Positions 35,434 to 50,947 of a stretch of DNA of 64,000 nt are shown piece after piece; within the stretch, counting starts at the first letter, position 1, and each line of letters begins with the position of its first letter. The notes below the pieces were generated by a model. It made no database searches and had not been told where the DNA came from. It worked only from the letters and a program-made list of their open reading frames with translations. The position numbers and the translations under genes were made by a program. The DNA is from Anoplolepis gracilipes (lineage: Eukaryota; Arthropoda; Insecta; Hymenoptera; Formicidae). Location: positions 851,001 through 915,000 of the forward strand of contig NC_132974.1 of NCBI RefSeq assembly GCF_047496725.1, written 5' to 3'.

Positions 35434-37586
35434 GCGCGTGTTTTCACAGTATTGTCCACGTGCCACGAATCGTCTCGCGATCCTGTGCCACACGCCAGGA
35501 TTTTTCTACAGAAACATAAGATTTGTGTCACCGATGAAATCATGTTAATGGGTCCTGCGTCGTCGTTAACCTCGTGAAAAGGGCAGGAAAAAAGAAGTCC
35601 CGGCAGTAGGAGAAAGAGAGAGAACCAAATTTTTCGTATGTTTTTCACGACTTGTTTCGTAGACACGTCGCCGAAGACGTCGGGCAAGACATATACGAGA
35701 CGATTTTATCTCTCGCTCCACGAGTTTAAATTTTGACCTGCATGTTGATTAGAATTTATTTTTTCTCAAGCGAAACGTTTCATTCTATCAACGGAAAAAT
35801 ATTTATCTCAACGATGATAGTTAGTTACCCTCTATTCTCTTTTAATCATATTGAGAAATTTTTTTCTGAATCATGTTATCGTTACGTTAATGTGCATCCT
35901 GATTGTGAGTAAATTTCTTTCTCACGTATATTATCAATGCTTACAAGCGACTAACGAGATAAGATTTAATAATATTTAGTACAAAAGTATTCTTTCTCTT
36001 ATCCGATATTTAGTCGGCAAATGTATTTTTAAGCACGCGGCTTCTCCTCTCTTCTTTCTTCCGAGTGAAAAGGGAACTTTCTTACATTTTTTAGATAATC
36101 GCGCGACTAACGGCCAAGAACATTGCAAAACTCGTTTGCATTAATGAAAAGCGCCGGCGAGTGTATATATATATATATGCATGTATGGTATGTGGCCGCG
36201 TTCCGATTTCTTCGATCATTTATTTTTGAATAGCAAAAGCGTTTCGCCACGTTACTGACACGTTTACGCTGCCGAGAACGGCGTTGGAGAATCCGCGTTA
36301 ATTTGAATTAATTATTAGCGTTTAATCGGAATTAATGACTTTTTGATACGATGTTTCACGCGAGAAGGGGGGGGGGGAGAAGGTGAAACCTTCGTTTGCA
36401 CATACACGTACGTACACACGCGCAAGAAAATGTATGCACCGCAACACGTGACTGTGCTGCGTTGCAGCAGTTAGTTTCAAAAGCCGGGCGGCCGCAAAAA
36501 TGATGCGTTTCCGGCGGCCATGAAAGCAGCAAAGTCTGTTACAGGGAGAAACAGCTGGATTACGCGAATATTACGCGCCGTTTTCGTCCGAACGGACATG
36601 GATACTTTGTTACGCGCGGGTTCGATTGTCCGAAAACACACCACCCGTCTTTCTCTTTCGCGTTGGGCTTTATTTACGGAGAACATGCCATGGCCATCCG
36701 TTACGCATCCGTCTGTTCGATTCGCCTTCTCTCGTTCGCTTCGTTCTTTCCAGTTTAATTTGCGGGCGAAGATGTCGAAACTTCCCGCACTTTCTCCGCC
36801 GAAACTTTATGCCGACCTGCTTCTTCTCTTCGGAAGACAATCCGAAAATTTGCCACGCCATCGTGCAAATAATCCTACAGCTGCTGCTTCGATCAGTTAA
36901 GTTAATTGATGGATTATCGATCGTGAGACATGAATTACTTTATATCATTACACAAAATAGCCTCGATAAAATACTAATAACATGTAGAAATTGACAATAT
37001 AGAATTCGTTAAATCTTGACATTTGGTATAAAGCCTTTTTAATTTTTCGTTTAATCGCGACTAAGGAGAATTAATTGTTTAAGGATATTCGAGCGATTAT
37101 TACGTATTGCAGTCAGATGTATGTATGTATATAGCGTGATAGAAAATCGGCGTCGGGATTTCGAGAGTAACTTTTGGGATCATGCACGGCCGATGTCGAA
37201 GCGCGTACACACAACAGCGGCCTGAAATTCTTTTTTTCACCGCGGGCCCGGTCTCTCCGCGTCTCTCGCACAAAAAGATCGGTCGAACGCGCAAGCAACG
37301 CCACAGCACATTTCGAGAATGGAAGTCCTTCGGAAGAAAAAACGAGAAATTGCTCGGCGGAGCGATGGCCAGGGTGATGGTGGTGTGCTGCTGGTGCCGC
37401 CGCTGCGACGGTGGTGTTGGTGGTGGTGGTGGTGGTGGTGGTGGTTGTGGTGGTGGTAGTGGTGGTGGTGGTTGTTGATGCCTTTGTTGGTCTCCAAAGC
37501 AGCTGCCGACCCACACCGGGCCTTTCCGTTCTCATGCTCGAAACTCGATCGACCCGCAGGAACAAGCGAGAGAAAGAAAAAGAAAA

Positions 37587-37636
<50 letters not shown>

Positions 37637-39815
37637 AGGAATACGGTAGGTAGGGCGAGGAGGAAGCGCCGGTTGCATGCGGTGATGAGAGAGATCGGAA
37701 TCAAGCTCGAGAGAGTTAAAGTATAGCAGAAAGAGAGGAGAGGGAGAGAGAGAGAAGCACCGACTGCGCTACCAGCGCGAATTGTTTGAGAGTCGCTGAG
37801 GGCCTCGACGTGTTGCCCCCGTCTAGCAGATGTTTATGGCGCGTTGCCTGAAATGAGCGGTTTTTCTCGTTTTCTATTTATTTTGTCTGCCATGTGCGCG
37901 GACTACCCTCCGGACTTACCGACCAGAGGTCCTCTCTCTCGTCTGTCCAACTTCTCTCACAGAATCTGTCCTCGATTACTTTTCTTCTCATTCGTTCTCG
38001 CGAGGGAAACTTGCGTGAGTTAGCTTCGCAGTAATAGACTGATGGGGTAACAGATGACACTCATCGATTATACGTTTGCATCGATCATACAGTCGCGATA
38101 TTACATCGAATGACAGATATATGTCACAAATGTATTGTAACAAATTACTAACAATAAGAAAAAAAAAAAAAAAGCGAATCTAGGCGAAACGATGAGGTAA
38201 AGAAATTGTTATTGCTCTCAATTATGCAGTCCGTATAATAATATATGATTGTGAAAAATTTGATCGACGCGAGTACATCACGTCAGAGAGACGTTATATA
38301 TATTTCTGTATAAAGGGGAGAGAGAAAAGAGAATATAGCCGGCCATATAAAATATGCACGTTTGCCCCGCCGCAACAATCGTGTTCTTGTGCATCTGTTT
38401 GAAAGCGAGCGCGCCGACCTTGAATTAAAATTATGCTGCACGCGACTTTTATTACATATTCATTCAAACGGCATCCGCTAATACGGGCGTTAAACTGCGC
38501 TCCATAGGTCAGCCGACTTGTATGCGCACTTATCATCTGTAATAATTTGGAACGGCGAGAAAGAGGGGGAGAGAATTCGACCTTCAATAATAATGGCATA
38601 TCCCTAAAACCAACGATGCGCTTTGAAAAAGTACGAAGGTCCAAATTCTTCAGCGCAACGATGAATTTGCATTCTTGACAAACGCGAAATGAAGGAGCAT
38701 CGAGAATTATTTTCAAATCGCGACATATAATATATATATATGTATATATAAAATATTTTTACTCCATTTTGTCGGCCAATTTTTACCGAATCGATATAAT
38801 ATATGTCTCTTTCGCGAAAGACAGGATAATATTGAATTTCGTTTCACACACGAGACGCGCGAGAGCGGCTCGTTCATCGGAAGTGGATGGCGACGTCTTT
38901 GTTTGTTGCACGCTGCCAGACGTTGTGTGTGGGACAGTATTCGAGGATACACGAGGGGATATTGAATATCCGAGAGAGCGACGAACACACGACTGGCCGA
39001 CCGAGAGAGACTTCACCTAAGAACCTTCCTCGCTTTTCAGCTTCGCTGCCGCCTTCGTCCTTCCTCTGCCGGGCTCCTCCGCTCCTTTGTCAGACCTCGG
39101 TCCCGGTCTCTCCCCGTCGTTTCCTTTTCCTCTCTTTATCACGCGGGACATACAGCCTGCATCCAGGATGGTGCACCCGCGGGCGTTGCATATCGACCTG
39201 CGAAGCTCGCTCGGCGCGATTCTACAATTCACAGGGCTTGTAACAAAGTAATTCTGAATTATCAATGTGAAACTTCCACATGATATAACACAATGAGAGG
39301 TATACACGCGATATGAATATGTAAAGGAATATTTCAAAACAAAATTTCAGAAAAAAATTGCAAATTTTTTTTTCTTTTTTTTTTTTTTTTTTTTTTTTTT
39401 ATCTTATATATATTTTTTTAGCATAAAAAAAGTCATTTTTAATGGAAATTTTTATTTTTCATGTCAGAGTCCCTAGTAGTATACACACACATATATATAT
39501 ATGTATATTGTGAATGTGGAATTGAGCGATAATTTTGTATGATTCTACGAAAAAGTTATGGTTTGCTTAAAATTGAACGCTGCATCGCGCAAAAACTGCA
39601 ACAAAGTTCGGAGCCGCCTATTTCTGCTGCAGTTTGTACATCGCGGGAACGGGTTTGGACACGGGTTCGTGTGTGAAAAAAAGTGTCGTTCGAACGTTAA
39701 GGCAATTCTTTTCTTTCTCACAACGGTGTACATCCTTTCCGTGGCACGCACGAGTATCCGATTATTCCGAAGACCGCGCGTACCAAGAGGAAGTGGTCCA
39801 CCCACCTCTGCCCCC

Positions 39816-39846
<31 letters not shown>

Positions 39847-42800
39847 GTACGCATATGTATACACATGAATCCATACGCACACGAGGCCACGATGAAGGCG
39901 TGATCGTGTATTATGCACGGACGTGCCAGGCGGTCGAGGCAGTCTCTCTCGCTCCATTTGGCCAATCCGCGTCCCGTGCACGCTCCGCTCGCAACAATGC
40001 GCTCGACGTGGCACTTCCGTCCGGACGAGGAAAAGCGCCAAGAGCCTCTGTAGAACGCGCACCTCGTTTCTCCCGAGATTCTGTTCAATGCATAAATAAT
40101 TGCGCTCAGCTCGGAAAAAATTATATCACTTGTAGTATAAAAGCAATATTTTCTTACGTAGCTATTGCACGAAATTATCATTCTTTCTCTTCCCCATCTC
40201 CCGGAAGATACAAGGGTACGATTAAAAGCTTAGTAAATGTTTCTTTTTAATCTACATCAAGTCCATTCATGAGCGCGGATTGGCAAAAGGTATAGGGACG
40301 GGAGCGCGAATTTTCAACTCGTGTCTGCTCGAGCGCATTTTTCCGAGTCTCAAGGAAAAACCTCGACCTCGCATGTCGTCGGTTGACCTTTCTCCGTCTC
40401 TCCTGGTCGAGAATCGAGTATGAATGTCGACCAAGCGAAGCACGTAAGAGAGAGAGAGAGCCTTCGTAGTACGTCGAACTGTGACGTAGTCGGCGGTGCG
40501 TGTCCTAGGTCAAGATTCAAGACTGTCTACTGTTGGCCGAGCGCTTCTTTCTAGCCGAGGTTGGCTGTGGCTGACTGGCTGGCTTCATCCTTTCGCCGCT
40601 CTCGGCTTCTCAACTCGGGCTTGATTCGATCCTCCACGTGTATGCGTGTGCAAAGTACACTCGTACGCATCCTCGTGCGCGCCTGCGTGCATACGTGCAG
40701 TAAGAAACGAGACTCCCACACATGCACACACTCGTTCTATTTCTCTCTCGCTCTATATCTCCTATATAACGATGCGTTCTCTGTCCTTCTTCTCTTCTTC
40801 CTCTTCTTCGTAGCTTCGACGTCTCCCACTCGTGACTCGATCGGTCCTTGTCGCACAGTCATCCGTTCACTCTCGATCTCAAGAGAAGGCCGATCGGCTG
40901 TTCCAAACCTTTTTTTTTTTTTTTTTTTTTCGCGCCTTTTTTTCCGTCCTAGTTAATGAAATCATACGAGCAGTGACATGAAATCGAATCCGTTTTCGAA
41001 GGTCAACGCGGGAAAGTACCCACAAAGTGCTTTGTACAAAGAACCGTTTCAGGTTCTTATCTTATAGCATTTATTTGTCATTTTACGTTTCTTTATTTAT
41101 ACCAAAAATTTTTCAATTGCTGAATAATTATGACCCATTGTCAAATGTACGCAACTATATTTATCGAAAGCAAATAGATATAAGAAAGAACGTTTGCCAT
41201 GTATCATACGTGATTAGATATGAGACATGTAGCGAAAAGATTATGTCCTTTGTTCCCGAATAGCGTAAGAAAGTTGTCGCGGTACTCGCGTGCATGGCAC
41301 GTGCTGCAAAGCGATACCTTAGCTACTATGTTAGCCAGGCTTTAAGGCTTTTGTCACCGTTACGTAATCGTAAAAGCCGCGGAAAGGGAAAGCGACGACG
41401 ACGACGACGACGACGACATTCTGGCCGCTCCAACGAGATACGCACAGGTCTCGACGAGAAAAAGAGAAAGAGAGAGAGTGAGTGTGTAAGAGAGAGATAC
41501 AAAAATGTATGTAGAAGATGACGAATCGCCGGCACTGACCCACTTCCGCCCCCTTGCCCCCTCCCCCTCTCCACGTATCTTCTTCATTTTTCATTCGTTC
41601 CAAATAGACGAGCCCTTAATAGTGCTTTTGCACGAAGCAGTCGACGCTAAGCTATTGGGCTCTACTTTTGTCGACAAATACTCGAATAGGGACCGTTTAC
41701 GTTATTGTAAACATCGCGATAATCAACAAATAGGTAATAAATCGTTTACAAAAGTTATTATTACGAAATTACGAAAAATATGTACTGCACATTCAATATT
41801 TTGCTGAAATTGAATATATAAACAATATATAAACAAATATACCTATATATATATATATATATATAAGCAATATATTGAATATGCAGTATTTTTTTGTAAT
41901 ATTTATTGATTATGAAAATGAAAATTTGCAAATAAAAAATGCTTATTTAGTATGACAGTTATTTAGATTTTTTTTCAGTATATTTACAAATTTAACACTA
42001 GAAACTTAAGAGCTCTTTGTTTTTCTTTTGTATGAATGAAAAACATTCGCATGCCAGAAAAAAATTTATATTTTAGAGAAAATTGTATGTAAAAAAATTA
42101 AATACACTTTTTACTGGAATTTTGAATAAAAATACTTGGTAGATGAGAGAATTTTCAAGAATTTTTTTTACAATTTTCGAGTAGACGCTCTCATGGATAA
42201 TTGTTCTCTTGATGGAAATAAATGCGGGATACTAGAATAGAAAAGGCGTAATGTCAATCTGCATTAGACTCGAAAAATTCTTTTTGCATCGCCCTTTTGT
42301 CGTCAACAACGTTACATTCTGCGCTTTTTCACATTATTAGATAATGTAGGAGCGCGGCCATATATAATGGTTTTTTTTTTTTCCGCGTGTTTCGACGACG
42401 ACGAGTCGATTACGGTGACCACCGCGTGCAATATACGCACATGTATATATTATGCGGTCGACGATAAGCGCGATTGTAAAGCCGTGCCTCGTGTTCCATT
42501 TATTCAGAGAGAAACTTTCGCTCTCGCGATATTATTGGGACATGTAATGCGATCGTTATTAAGTTGCCTTTATGCCCGACATAACATTTTGTTCTCAACG
42601 AGCGCGAAAAATGACCCGTCCTTATTTCTTTTTTATGCGACGATTATTCTCAACGACTCGTCGACGATATAGAGATAATATACCGTAATAACCAAAAAAT
42701 GAGAAGATCTTGTTGCTTGGTTCGAAATATCGGTCACGTTTGTGGACATCTCTATTGCTAAATGTTCCTAATGAATAATGCTTGCCGACATCGTTGTTCA

Positions 42801-45419
42801 TTAACGCGAAGATAAAAGACTCGCGCGGCGAGTCAGAAAAAAGAGCTAACCCCGATTCATCGCTAATTATTAGTGAGACACTAACGACATTAGAACGACT
42901 CATGGTTGCGCCACGTGTTTCATAGCACACGTGCCATTCTCGACAGTTGGGTCAGGAGGGATCGTTATTCAAATTCGAGTTTCAATGCTCTTCCGAATGA
43001 GTGCGACGTATATATTATATATAACGCAATGGAAATCGAAACTCATTACAGTCGTTGTAATTATCGACAGCTTGAATGATAAACTTGTTCGTTTTCAAAG
43101 TACATGAAAAAGTCATATATATATATATATATATAAAATATAGCGACGTGAAATAATAAGTTGATGATTGTCTTTTGCAACATGTGAATATTTATGACTT
43201 CAAGCATCGGTAAAAATATTTGTTGTTGTTTTCTTTCCGAGATAGATATAGATTTTTAAATAACAGCAAAGTATTTCGTCTCCGTTTCTCTATTCATATA
43301 ATTCTGCTTGGAAGTTAACTCAACTTAACGAAGGAGATTATTTACGTAAACGGCGGTATCGAATATCTTTCCATTCCCTGAATATCCGTGCGATATTTCG
43401 CGAATCGACGTCGGTGACCTGAAATTCAATCGCGGCAAGAACTCGAGAGAAATATCGTGTCGAAATTCACGACCACACATACACTTTTTGACGAAAGGAA
43501 GACAGACTCTTTGCGACGATCTCTCTCGCGGAGATCGCGCGAACGGGAATGATAAAACGGGGCGCCCCAATAGTTCTCGAGATACACAGATCTCGTAGAC
43601 AACAAAGAGTCCGAGAGGTTCTCAACCTCCGGAGCGTGCGACGACCGCCACGACGATGAAACACGTCGTGGTTCCCGCCCGTGGGCCTCGCGCCTCTCGC
43701 ATACCCGTTCCTTTGTCCAGTCTCTCTCTTTTGAAGAGCCGCCGCGAAGGAGAGCAGCTCGCCTTGAGACAAAAGCGCGTGCACCTACCGACGCAGAAGC
43801 GCGTGTATGGTGTGTGCGCTACCTTTACCCGCACCCTCTCTCCCTCTTTCTGCCTCTCGCGTGCCCCGTCTCTTGGAGCCCCTCCCTCCCTTCCTTTCTG
43901 TCTCTCCCGCGTCGGCTGTCTCCTCATTCTCTATTATTATGTTTTTGCGATTTATTTGTGTCTGCATCGCGCGTCCGATTTTCAAGTTTTTTTCCCCTCC
44001 CCCCCTCCTTTTCCTCCCCGCCTACCTTTCTCCGCCTTCTTCTTCGAGAGCAGAAGTCGTCGGCCTCGTGTCCTCCCGCGCACACGAATCCGCAGGTGCA
44101 TCGTTCTTCATGAACTTTGGTTCTACAAGCAAATGAACGAACGAGAGAGAGGGGGAGGGAGAGAGAAAGAGAGAGATAACGGCGCATCGCAGCTGCACGC
44201 GCGTGCCCATCTTTTGTCAACGTCATTCGCGCCGAAAAGCGGCACGCCGCGCCGGTTAATCGGCTGCGTTAAGAGGAGACAAGGTGTACGAACGCACGTG
44301 CCGCCGCTTCCTTGGGACAACGTGGCCAGACAGGTGCCCGATATAATTAAGCCGACGACCTGGCTGGTTGGTTTGTCCTGCGCCGTCGCGTTCCTCCGCG
44401 ACTCCGGTGGCAGCGCGCGCATTTCGCTTCAGCGCCCCCGAAATATTTTATTCCGCTTCGACGCACCTGCTCCTCGAGATTTTTCCTCGACACGTCGCGC
44501 CGGGCGTTCTTTTAAAAGCACCTTCTCGAAATCAATATCATTTCGGCGCTGTAAACACGGCGGCAAGAGTCGCCGCGTTTATTTCATCTTGACAAAAGCA
44601 ATTAAATATGAATTTATTTTACATCGACGGGAATTAAATTTGCCAAGATTCTATTTTAATAATTTTATTTGATTTATTCATTTAGAAAACGGGAGAAATT
44701 TCTTTGGTACAGAGCGAATGGATAATTACATGATTAATGCGATAATACAAGGAAAAGAAAATTAAAAAGAGAATTACAAATAGAAATGGGGGAAAAAAAG
44801 TACGGAAATTTTTGGTCGGTTAAAAACCGTTATGTCCACGTCGTATTTCTATCTCGAAAGAGAAAGCGATGAATAGGATAATAGTTTAGCTACATTCGTC
44901 CGTCCTCGTCAGGTAGCCGTCGTAGGTGGTGCGCGTCCTTCCGTGGAGGCAGGACGGCAATTTTCGGGTACTATTGTGTGCGCGCCGAGGATATATTCCA
45001 CGGTCCGTGTCCTTCCGGACCTGACCTCGTCCTCTCTCTCTCTCTCTCTCCATCGGGATTGCACGTTTGTAATACCTGTCTTTCAACGGAGAGCTATATA
45101 CCTGCGTTTCACGAAGCTTCTCGTGTACCCTTCGTGCGGAACGTTTCACGTCGAACGATAATGGCCCGTGTCTAACAGCCGAGGCGGGCAAAAAGTACTT
45201 TGACGGAATTTTCTTCCAGCCGCTCTCGTCATCACGCGTCTGTAAAATTTCTTACGCAACATATTTTACGACATTTCGCATTGATTTTTAAACAGTTTCC
45301 GAATTAGTTTAGGGCGGGACGGCGGCGGGGGGGGGGGGAAAGAAACAAATATGTACGTATTTCTGAGAAGAGAAAGCGGAAATTGTGAAGGACATCCAAT
45401 CAGAGTACGGCAGGGGTCC

Positions 45420-45454
<35 letters not shown>

Positions 45455-46909
45455 ACACTGTCAACGTCAAACAGCGCGCTGTCGGGATACAAACGTGATA
45501 TATCGCAGGATAAAAAAACATCTTGGTGGCGAGGTGAGGCGACATTGTCGGCGGACTCTCCTACTTCCTGTCGATGACCGAGGAGGCTAGAAAGTACGGG
45601 GGGGGAGGAGGAGGGGGAGGGGGGGGGAATTGGATGGCGTATTCGTCATGACGAGCGCGCTGATGGCGACGGCGGCCATGCTAGACGAGGCAGAACGAAG
45701 GAACGGAAGGTGCCCGGATCGTGCCTTGAATCCGAAAAGCTCGCCTTCGGTTCGTGTACCTTCCTCCTCGATCGAGCGACTATTTCCGAGAATGGGTGGA
45801 TTGATTTACAAGGAGCGCGTCTCGATTCGTCCGCTCAGTCGCTTGATCCGTACAATTAATAAAAAAAACGTCCAATCAGGAAAGTTTAGGTTCCCCGAAA
45901 ATGAAGTTAAATACCGAAGGTGCGAAGGGAGGAGAGGGGATTCTGGCGCCTCTCTCGCGGTATCTTTTATGTGAAGCAGCATAGCGGGTTCTCTGTCAAA
46001 TTTCTAGAGATATCTTTATGTCTCTTTCGCTTAAAAAAAGGAAATGCGTTGCGTTTCGAGCTAGCAAACAAGCCGCTACACAAAGCAGATTACGAGCCTC
46101 TTCATTTATGTCTAGTCGGTGTGGGTGGTACGAGAGGAAGGATGGAGAGACGTCGAAGGGAAAGAAAGCGAAAATGCGACCTGACCGGCCGACCAGCCAG
46201 TCGCGTTTATCCGTGCCACCTTATCTCGTTCAAACAATCCTGTTATCAGAAGTCTGCCGGCTTGGCGTATCGCGTTCCGCGACCGGTTCGTCTCGGCTTC
46301 GTCACTTCTCGTCCTTTTCTTCGCAACGTGGTCCGGCGCTCTCGCATTGAGCACCACTGACGCCTCGAATCGTTGAACCACGGAGTGGTTCAGTGGCTCC
46401 AAGGCCGGCGGAAACCACGGGTGGGATGTGCGGGGCAGAACGGCCCTTCTTCGACTGGAATCGTTTCTCTCTCTCGGATGGCGCGAAGCGCGCCTTCCTC
46501 CGTCGACCTCTGCGCTTCTTCGTGCTCTCGCGAGGAAGGAAGAAGTAGAATAAGACAAAACGAAGATGACAACGACCAAGACAAAGAAGCGAACGATACA
46601 CAGGCAGGAGGGAGGGGAAGGTTCTCGCGGGCGATAAAAATGTCCCGCGTGTGGTTCCGTCTCGACGCCCGGCGTCGATCCTGTTTTCAAATCGCTCGCG
46701 GCGGACGCGTGTTTCGTTCGTGGAAAGTGCAACGCGCTCTCCCACGTGTTTGACATTTTTACGCCGTGACCGCGATTGAAAATTCTCACGCTCTACATCA
46801 TCGATAACGAAACTTTTATTATTAAAACAGTGCCGTTTAATCCATCACTCGATAGCGTTTAATGACAAGTTTAATTATTGAAAGGTTGCTGATTGTTATT
46901 CACAAAATA

Positions 46910-46945
<36 letters not shown>

Positions 46946-47306
46946 CTTAACAGCGAGAGGATCTAGGAAACAATGTTGACTTTTTCATTATTTCAATGTC
47001 AAAGGCGTGTGCCTCTCAGTTTACTTTATTGGAAATGTTATATTACACAGCTTTATATGAATGTAATAATAGAGTTGTCCTGGGAAAGAGTTCTGTTAGA
47101 ATCGCGATTAGAGTTTAAGTAAATGTAACGAGACCGGCGTGATTTGCGTTTCGCATTGCATATTGATGCGAGTCATTCGAAAGTTACATCGTACGGGTTA
47201 TATTTCACTCATTTACAGTGAGTCGCATTTCTTTGTACATCGCCTGACAAGCGCGCGCCATCGTCGACGTGCTGGTCGAATCCAGTCCGTTTAGTTTTCT
47301 TACCAA

Positions 47307-47348
<42 letters not shown>

Positions 47349-48546
47349 TTCTTTCTTGGAACGTTCTAGACCCATTTTAGGACTGAAATTTGCGAGATTA
47401 TCAAGCCCACCCCGACTGCACCACTTTCGTCGAACAGAATTCGCAGAATTCCAAAGACGACGTGTGCAAGCATAACCGCAAACTTTTCTCAGGAAAGCTT
47501 AATTTGATAGGAACACTGGCCGGATTTCTCAAGATTCGCGATATCGTTTTCTCGACATCTTATTCTCGCCGCGAAGAAACACCGTTTATTAACATTTATT
47601 CTTATCTTTTGAGATGGTGCAAATTTCCCAGGAAATTCCGATAATCATGCGGAATTTTATATATCCCGGCGCGGCGTTTCAAACAGTCATGATTAATTTT
47701 AATTTATTAACATTATAAATTTGTACGCACGATGCATACATTGATTACATTGACTAAGAATCTGTGCGCGTTGACAAGTTGAAAGCGGTTTGATTTAAGT
47801 CGAAAGCGATTACGAACGTTAGGCACGCAATTAGAAATCGTTGCGTTGACTAACGCGTGTTATTACTGAATACCTTTTAACTTATTGTGCAACTTGTGCC
47901 ATTTGATGACGCATGTCACATATAAAGCGCCTTTATGCAAGATGAGTGAAATCAAATTTCTGGAGATGCTATCTCTCACTCCTTCGCTCAGTTGTTTTAG
48001 GATTCACCGAGCAAAAATGTTGAAAAGTTCTATTGTGCGATCCTTTTTATTTGAGAGACTTGTCGTAAAACGTGACTAATTTTACGGGAGGTAAAACGTC
48101 ATGTTTCGGAGTCTCGGTATTTTTGGACGTTCTATTTTTTTTTTTTTTTTTTTTTTTGGTCCTTTCACCGAGACTCCAGGAGGCATTGCAAGCTTTTGGA
48201 GAGCATATTCTTGCTGGGAGTTTGCAAGAAAACTTTCCGAAAGCGAATGTCCATTGATTGCTCGCGCTCGATCAAATTTGAGACGAGTATTAGAATAGAA
48301 ATTTTTGAAAAATCTAGTCTTTCGCTTTCAATCCCGATACATAGTTCGGTATGGTATTTTCTGTTTATCTAGCGATTGATATTCGCGCAACATTAAATAT
48401 ATTTGATTTATATTACGATCGTGACATGATGAATCGTGAGATTAGCCGTATGCTTTTGACAAAAGATTTCAATTGCACTTGATCGTGCAAATAACGCGAT
48501 TTCGTAAATAATATTTGCGACTTTGTTGCACGCGGCCAGCAGTAAG

Positions 48547-48588
<42 letters not shown>

Positions 48589-50880
48589 GTCTGTCATAGA
48601 TAAACTATCGATCAACGCCTTTATGCGAATAGTCAGCTTGCATCGCTCGCTGACGCGAGGAGACAATCGATAGATGTGATATAAATATCGGGGCAGTAGA
48701 GTCCACGTAGTAACAATTATTTTTACTTTGTAAAGATGCGGCTGTAGAAACGGCTCGTGGCGGCTCATGGCGATCTTTTTTATACTTGAAATATCGATTT
48801 CTCCGATGCAGACGTGTAAGTGCAAGGAACCACGCAGTTGCGTGGCGTGTGTTTACGTTCAGTTCGCGGCTGACGGTGTGCCGTAGTGAATTTCGCAATA
48901 AATTCAAGGATGTATGACTCTTCAAGGCTTCGTCTGCGCGATGTCTGCCACTGTGCGAGGCCTTTCGCGATATTTGCGTGTCGGATTCGTAGCCATAATG
49001 ATCGTAAAAACATGACTACTAAAATATATATATATATATATATGTATATATATTAATTTAAACAAGATTTAGTAATTATATTATATTAACGTGATTAAAT
49101 AAATAAATCATGTATACAGAGAACGGCCTCTGCGACAATTTTCAATAAAGCCGATAATATGTATTGTTTACGTGCAATGAGAAACAAATCGCAAAAACGT
49201 TTCGAGAAAACGTTGAAATTTATTTATCAAGAGTCACGTATCAAATACGAGATACACTATGGCACTTGAGCTTTTTTAGTTAACATCAATGTTTACCGTA
49301 CAAAGTTTTGACAATATTGACGAAATTTTAATGCTTTCTCTCTCTCTCCCTCTCTCTCTCTCTCGGTTTCTCGTAAAATTTGTTATTGTTTGTATATCTG
49401 GTACGCACATATTCTTGTCGCTTGTAGAACTTTGCAATAGTGGAAGAATACCTACGTATACGCATACATATATCGTGATGCCGTAGGGTACAGGAAATGT
49501 CGTCATTGTCAAAGTATGCATTCGCCTAGGATCACATTACAGCTTACTGAAGTAGTATTTTGCAAGAATTGAGACTCGGTTGGTCGAGAAAAATTCGCGC
49601 CCGTGAACGTGCATGCGTGTTGGTCGACTATCGCGCACGGCCGTGATATAAGGAAGCGCTTATCTCGGTATCGTGTAAATTCGCAATTTTCTTCGAGAGA
49701 AAATATAAGAGATAGCGTCGCGCGGAGACGAGATTTCTATAAGCATCTACTTTTTGTAGATATCGCATTTATTATATTTACCATTAACGTGCGGCGTAAA
49801 TCGCGATTATAAGAACCTCTCTCAAAGATAACGCCACCGGTACATCCGAGGAAGAACTGTCAGATTTTCTCGCTCGCGTTTAGGATGAGGGACAAGAAGG
49901 GAAGCAGCGTAAACGAAATCGACGAAGCGACTTACATATATTCGACGAATTTCCCACATCGCCGTGTATTGTCAGATCTAGTGGGTCGAACGATTTCCGT
50001 TTTCAGGTAGCATCGAAAGTCGATTGTATTTGTCGAGTAACCCGAGAGATCCGGCTGATTTCGGTTAAGCGAATGTCTCTGTTTTCTTTGTAACCATCGT
50101 GGCTTATGGGAAAAAATTTGAAGAAATATTTAAAGATATATATATATATATCTCTTTGCGGTCTCTCTTTCTCTTTCCGTTTAACGGTAAAGAGCTTCGA
50201 GATATTTACAAAACGCACGCGCGACGCTTTCTTTCGCTCGTCTTTCGTCGTCGTGATGGCCCCGGAGCCTCTGCTTCTCTGCCGACGCAATTTTCTCTTT
50301 AGGAAACGTAAATGGCACGGATTGGTCCGGACTCAGGTCTCTGTTCCTGAATAAGTTCCCATGGAAACCATTGGCGTAGCCGGCTACTAATCTTTTCTAC
50401 AGCCATCGGCACACACCACGAGCATGCACACGTAGCTACATATCGATCGTGCGTTTCGAGGGTGAGAGAAAGAGAACCCTACGGAAAATCTACCCTCGTA
50501 CTAGAAGAAAACGTCGAGGTTGTACATACATATAACTCGCGCGGACACCTCGGCGCGAAATTATATCAACGACCTTCTCGCGAAATCAAACGTGCGCTTG
50601 TGTATTATATATATTTTCCTCTCGTTGATTTGAGAGGAAGAGGTCGCGTCCTCTCAGGAGAAGATAAACGATCGAGCGCCTTTCTAGCGACTTTTCACCA
50701 CTCAATGAGTGACAATGAAAACAGTGCGTCACACAGTGCGCTTATCGCACGTGCGAGATACCGCGCGAATAATCGATGAATTATTGACCACAATGAGACG
50801 ACCGATTGATTTAATCGGCCGAATCTTACATCCAAATGTGAGATATGCTTGTTATTTGCAAATATTCGTGCGTTCCATCG

Positions 50881-50947
<67 letters not shown>

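Noticed and set aside
37100..37704. Overlapping frames giving poly-Thr, poly-Pro, poly-His and poly-Val
   Set aside because: They are six-frame translations of the GGT repeat and carry no other protein sequence.
43656..44672. 338-codon open frame on the + strand in the mex3 intron
   Set aside because: The translation is Arg/Ser/Pro/Phe low complexity from CT-rich and CpG-rich DNA, shows no domain, and overlapping frames on both strands are open equally long.
46389..46410. TGGTTCAGTGGC resembling a tRNA A box
   Set aside because: No B box (GGTTCGAATCC-type) at the right distance and no cloverleaf could be formed.
46112..46789. 225-codon open frame on the - strand
   Set aside because: No recognisable domain; long frames on both strands overlap it in a CpG-rich island where stop codons are rare.
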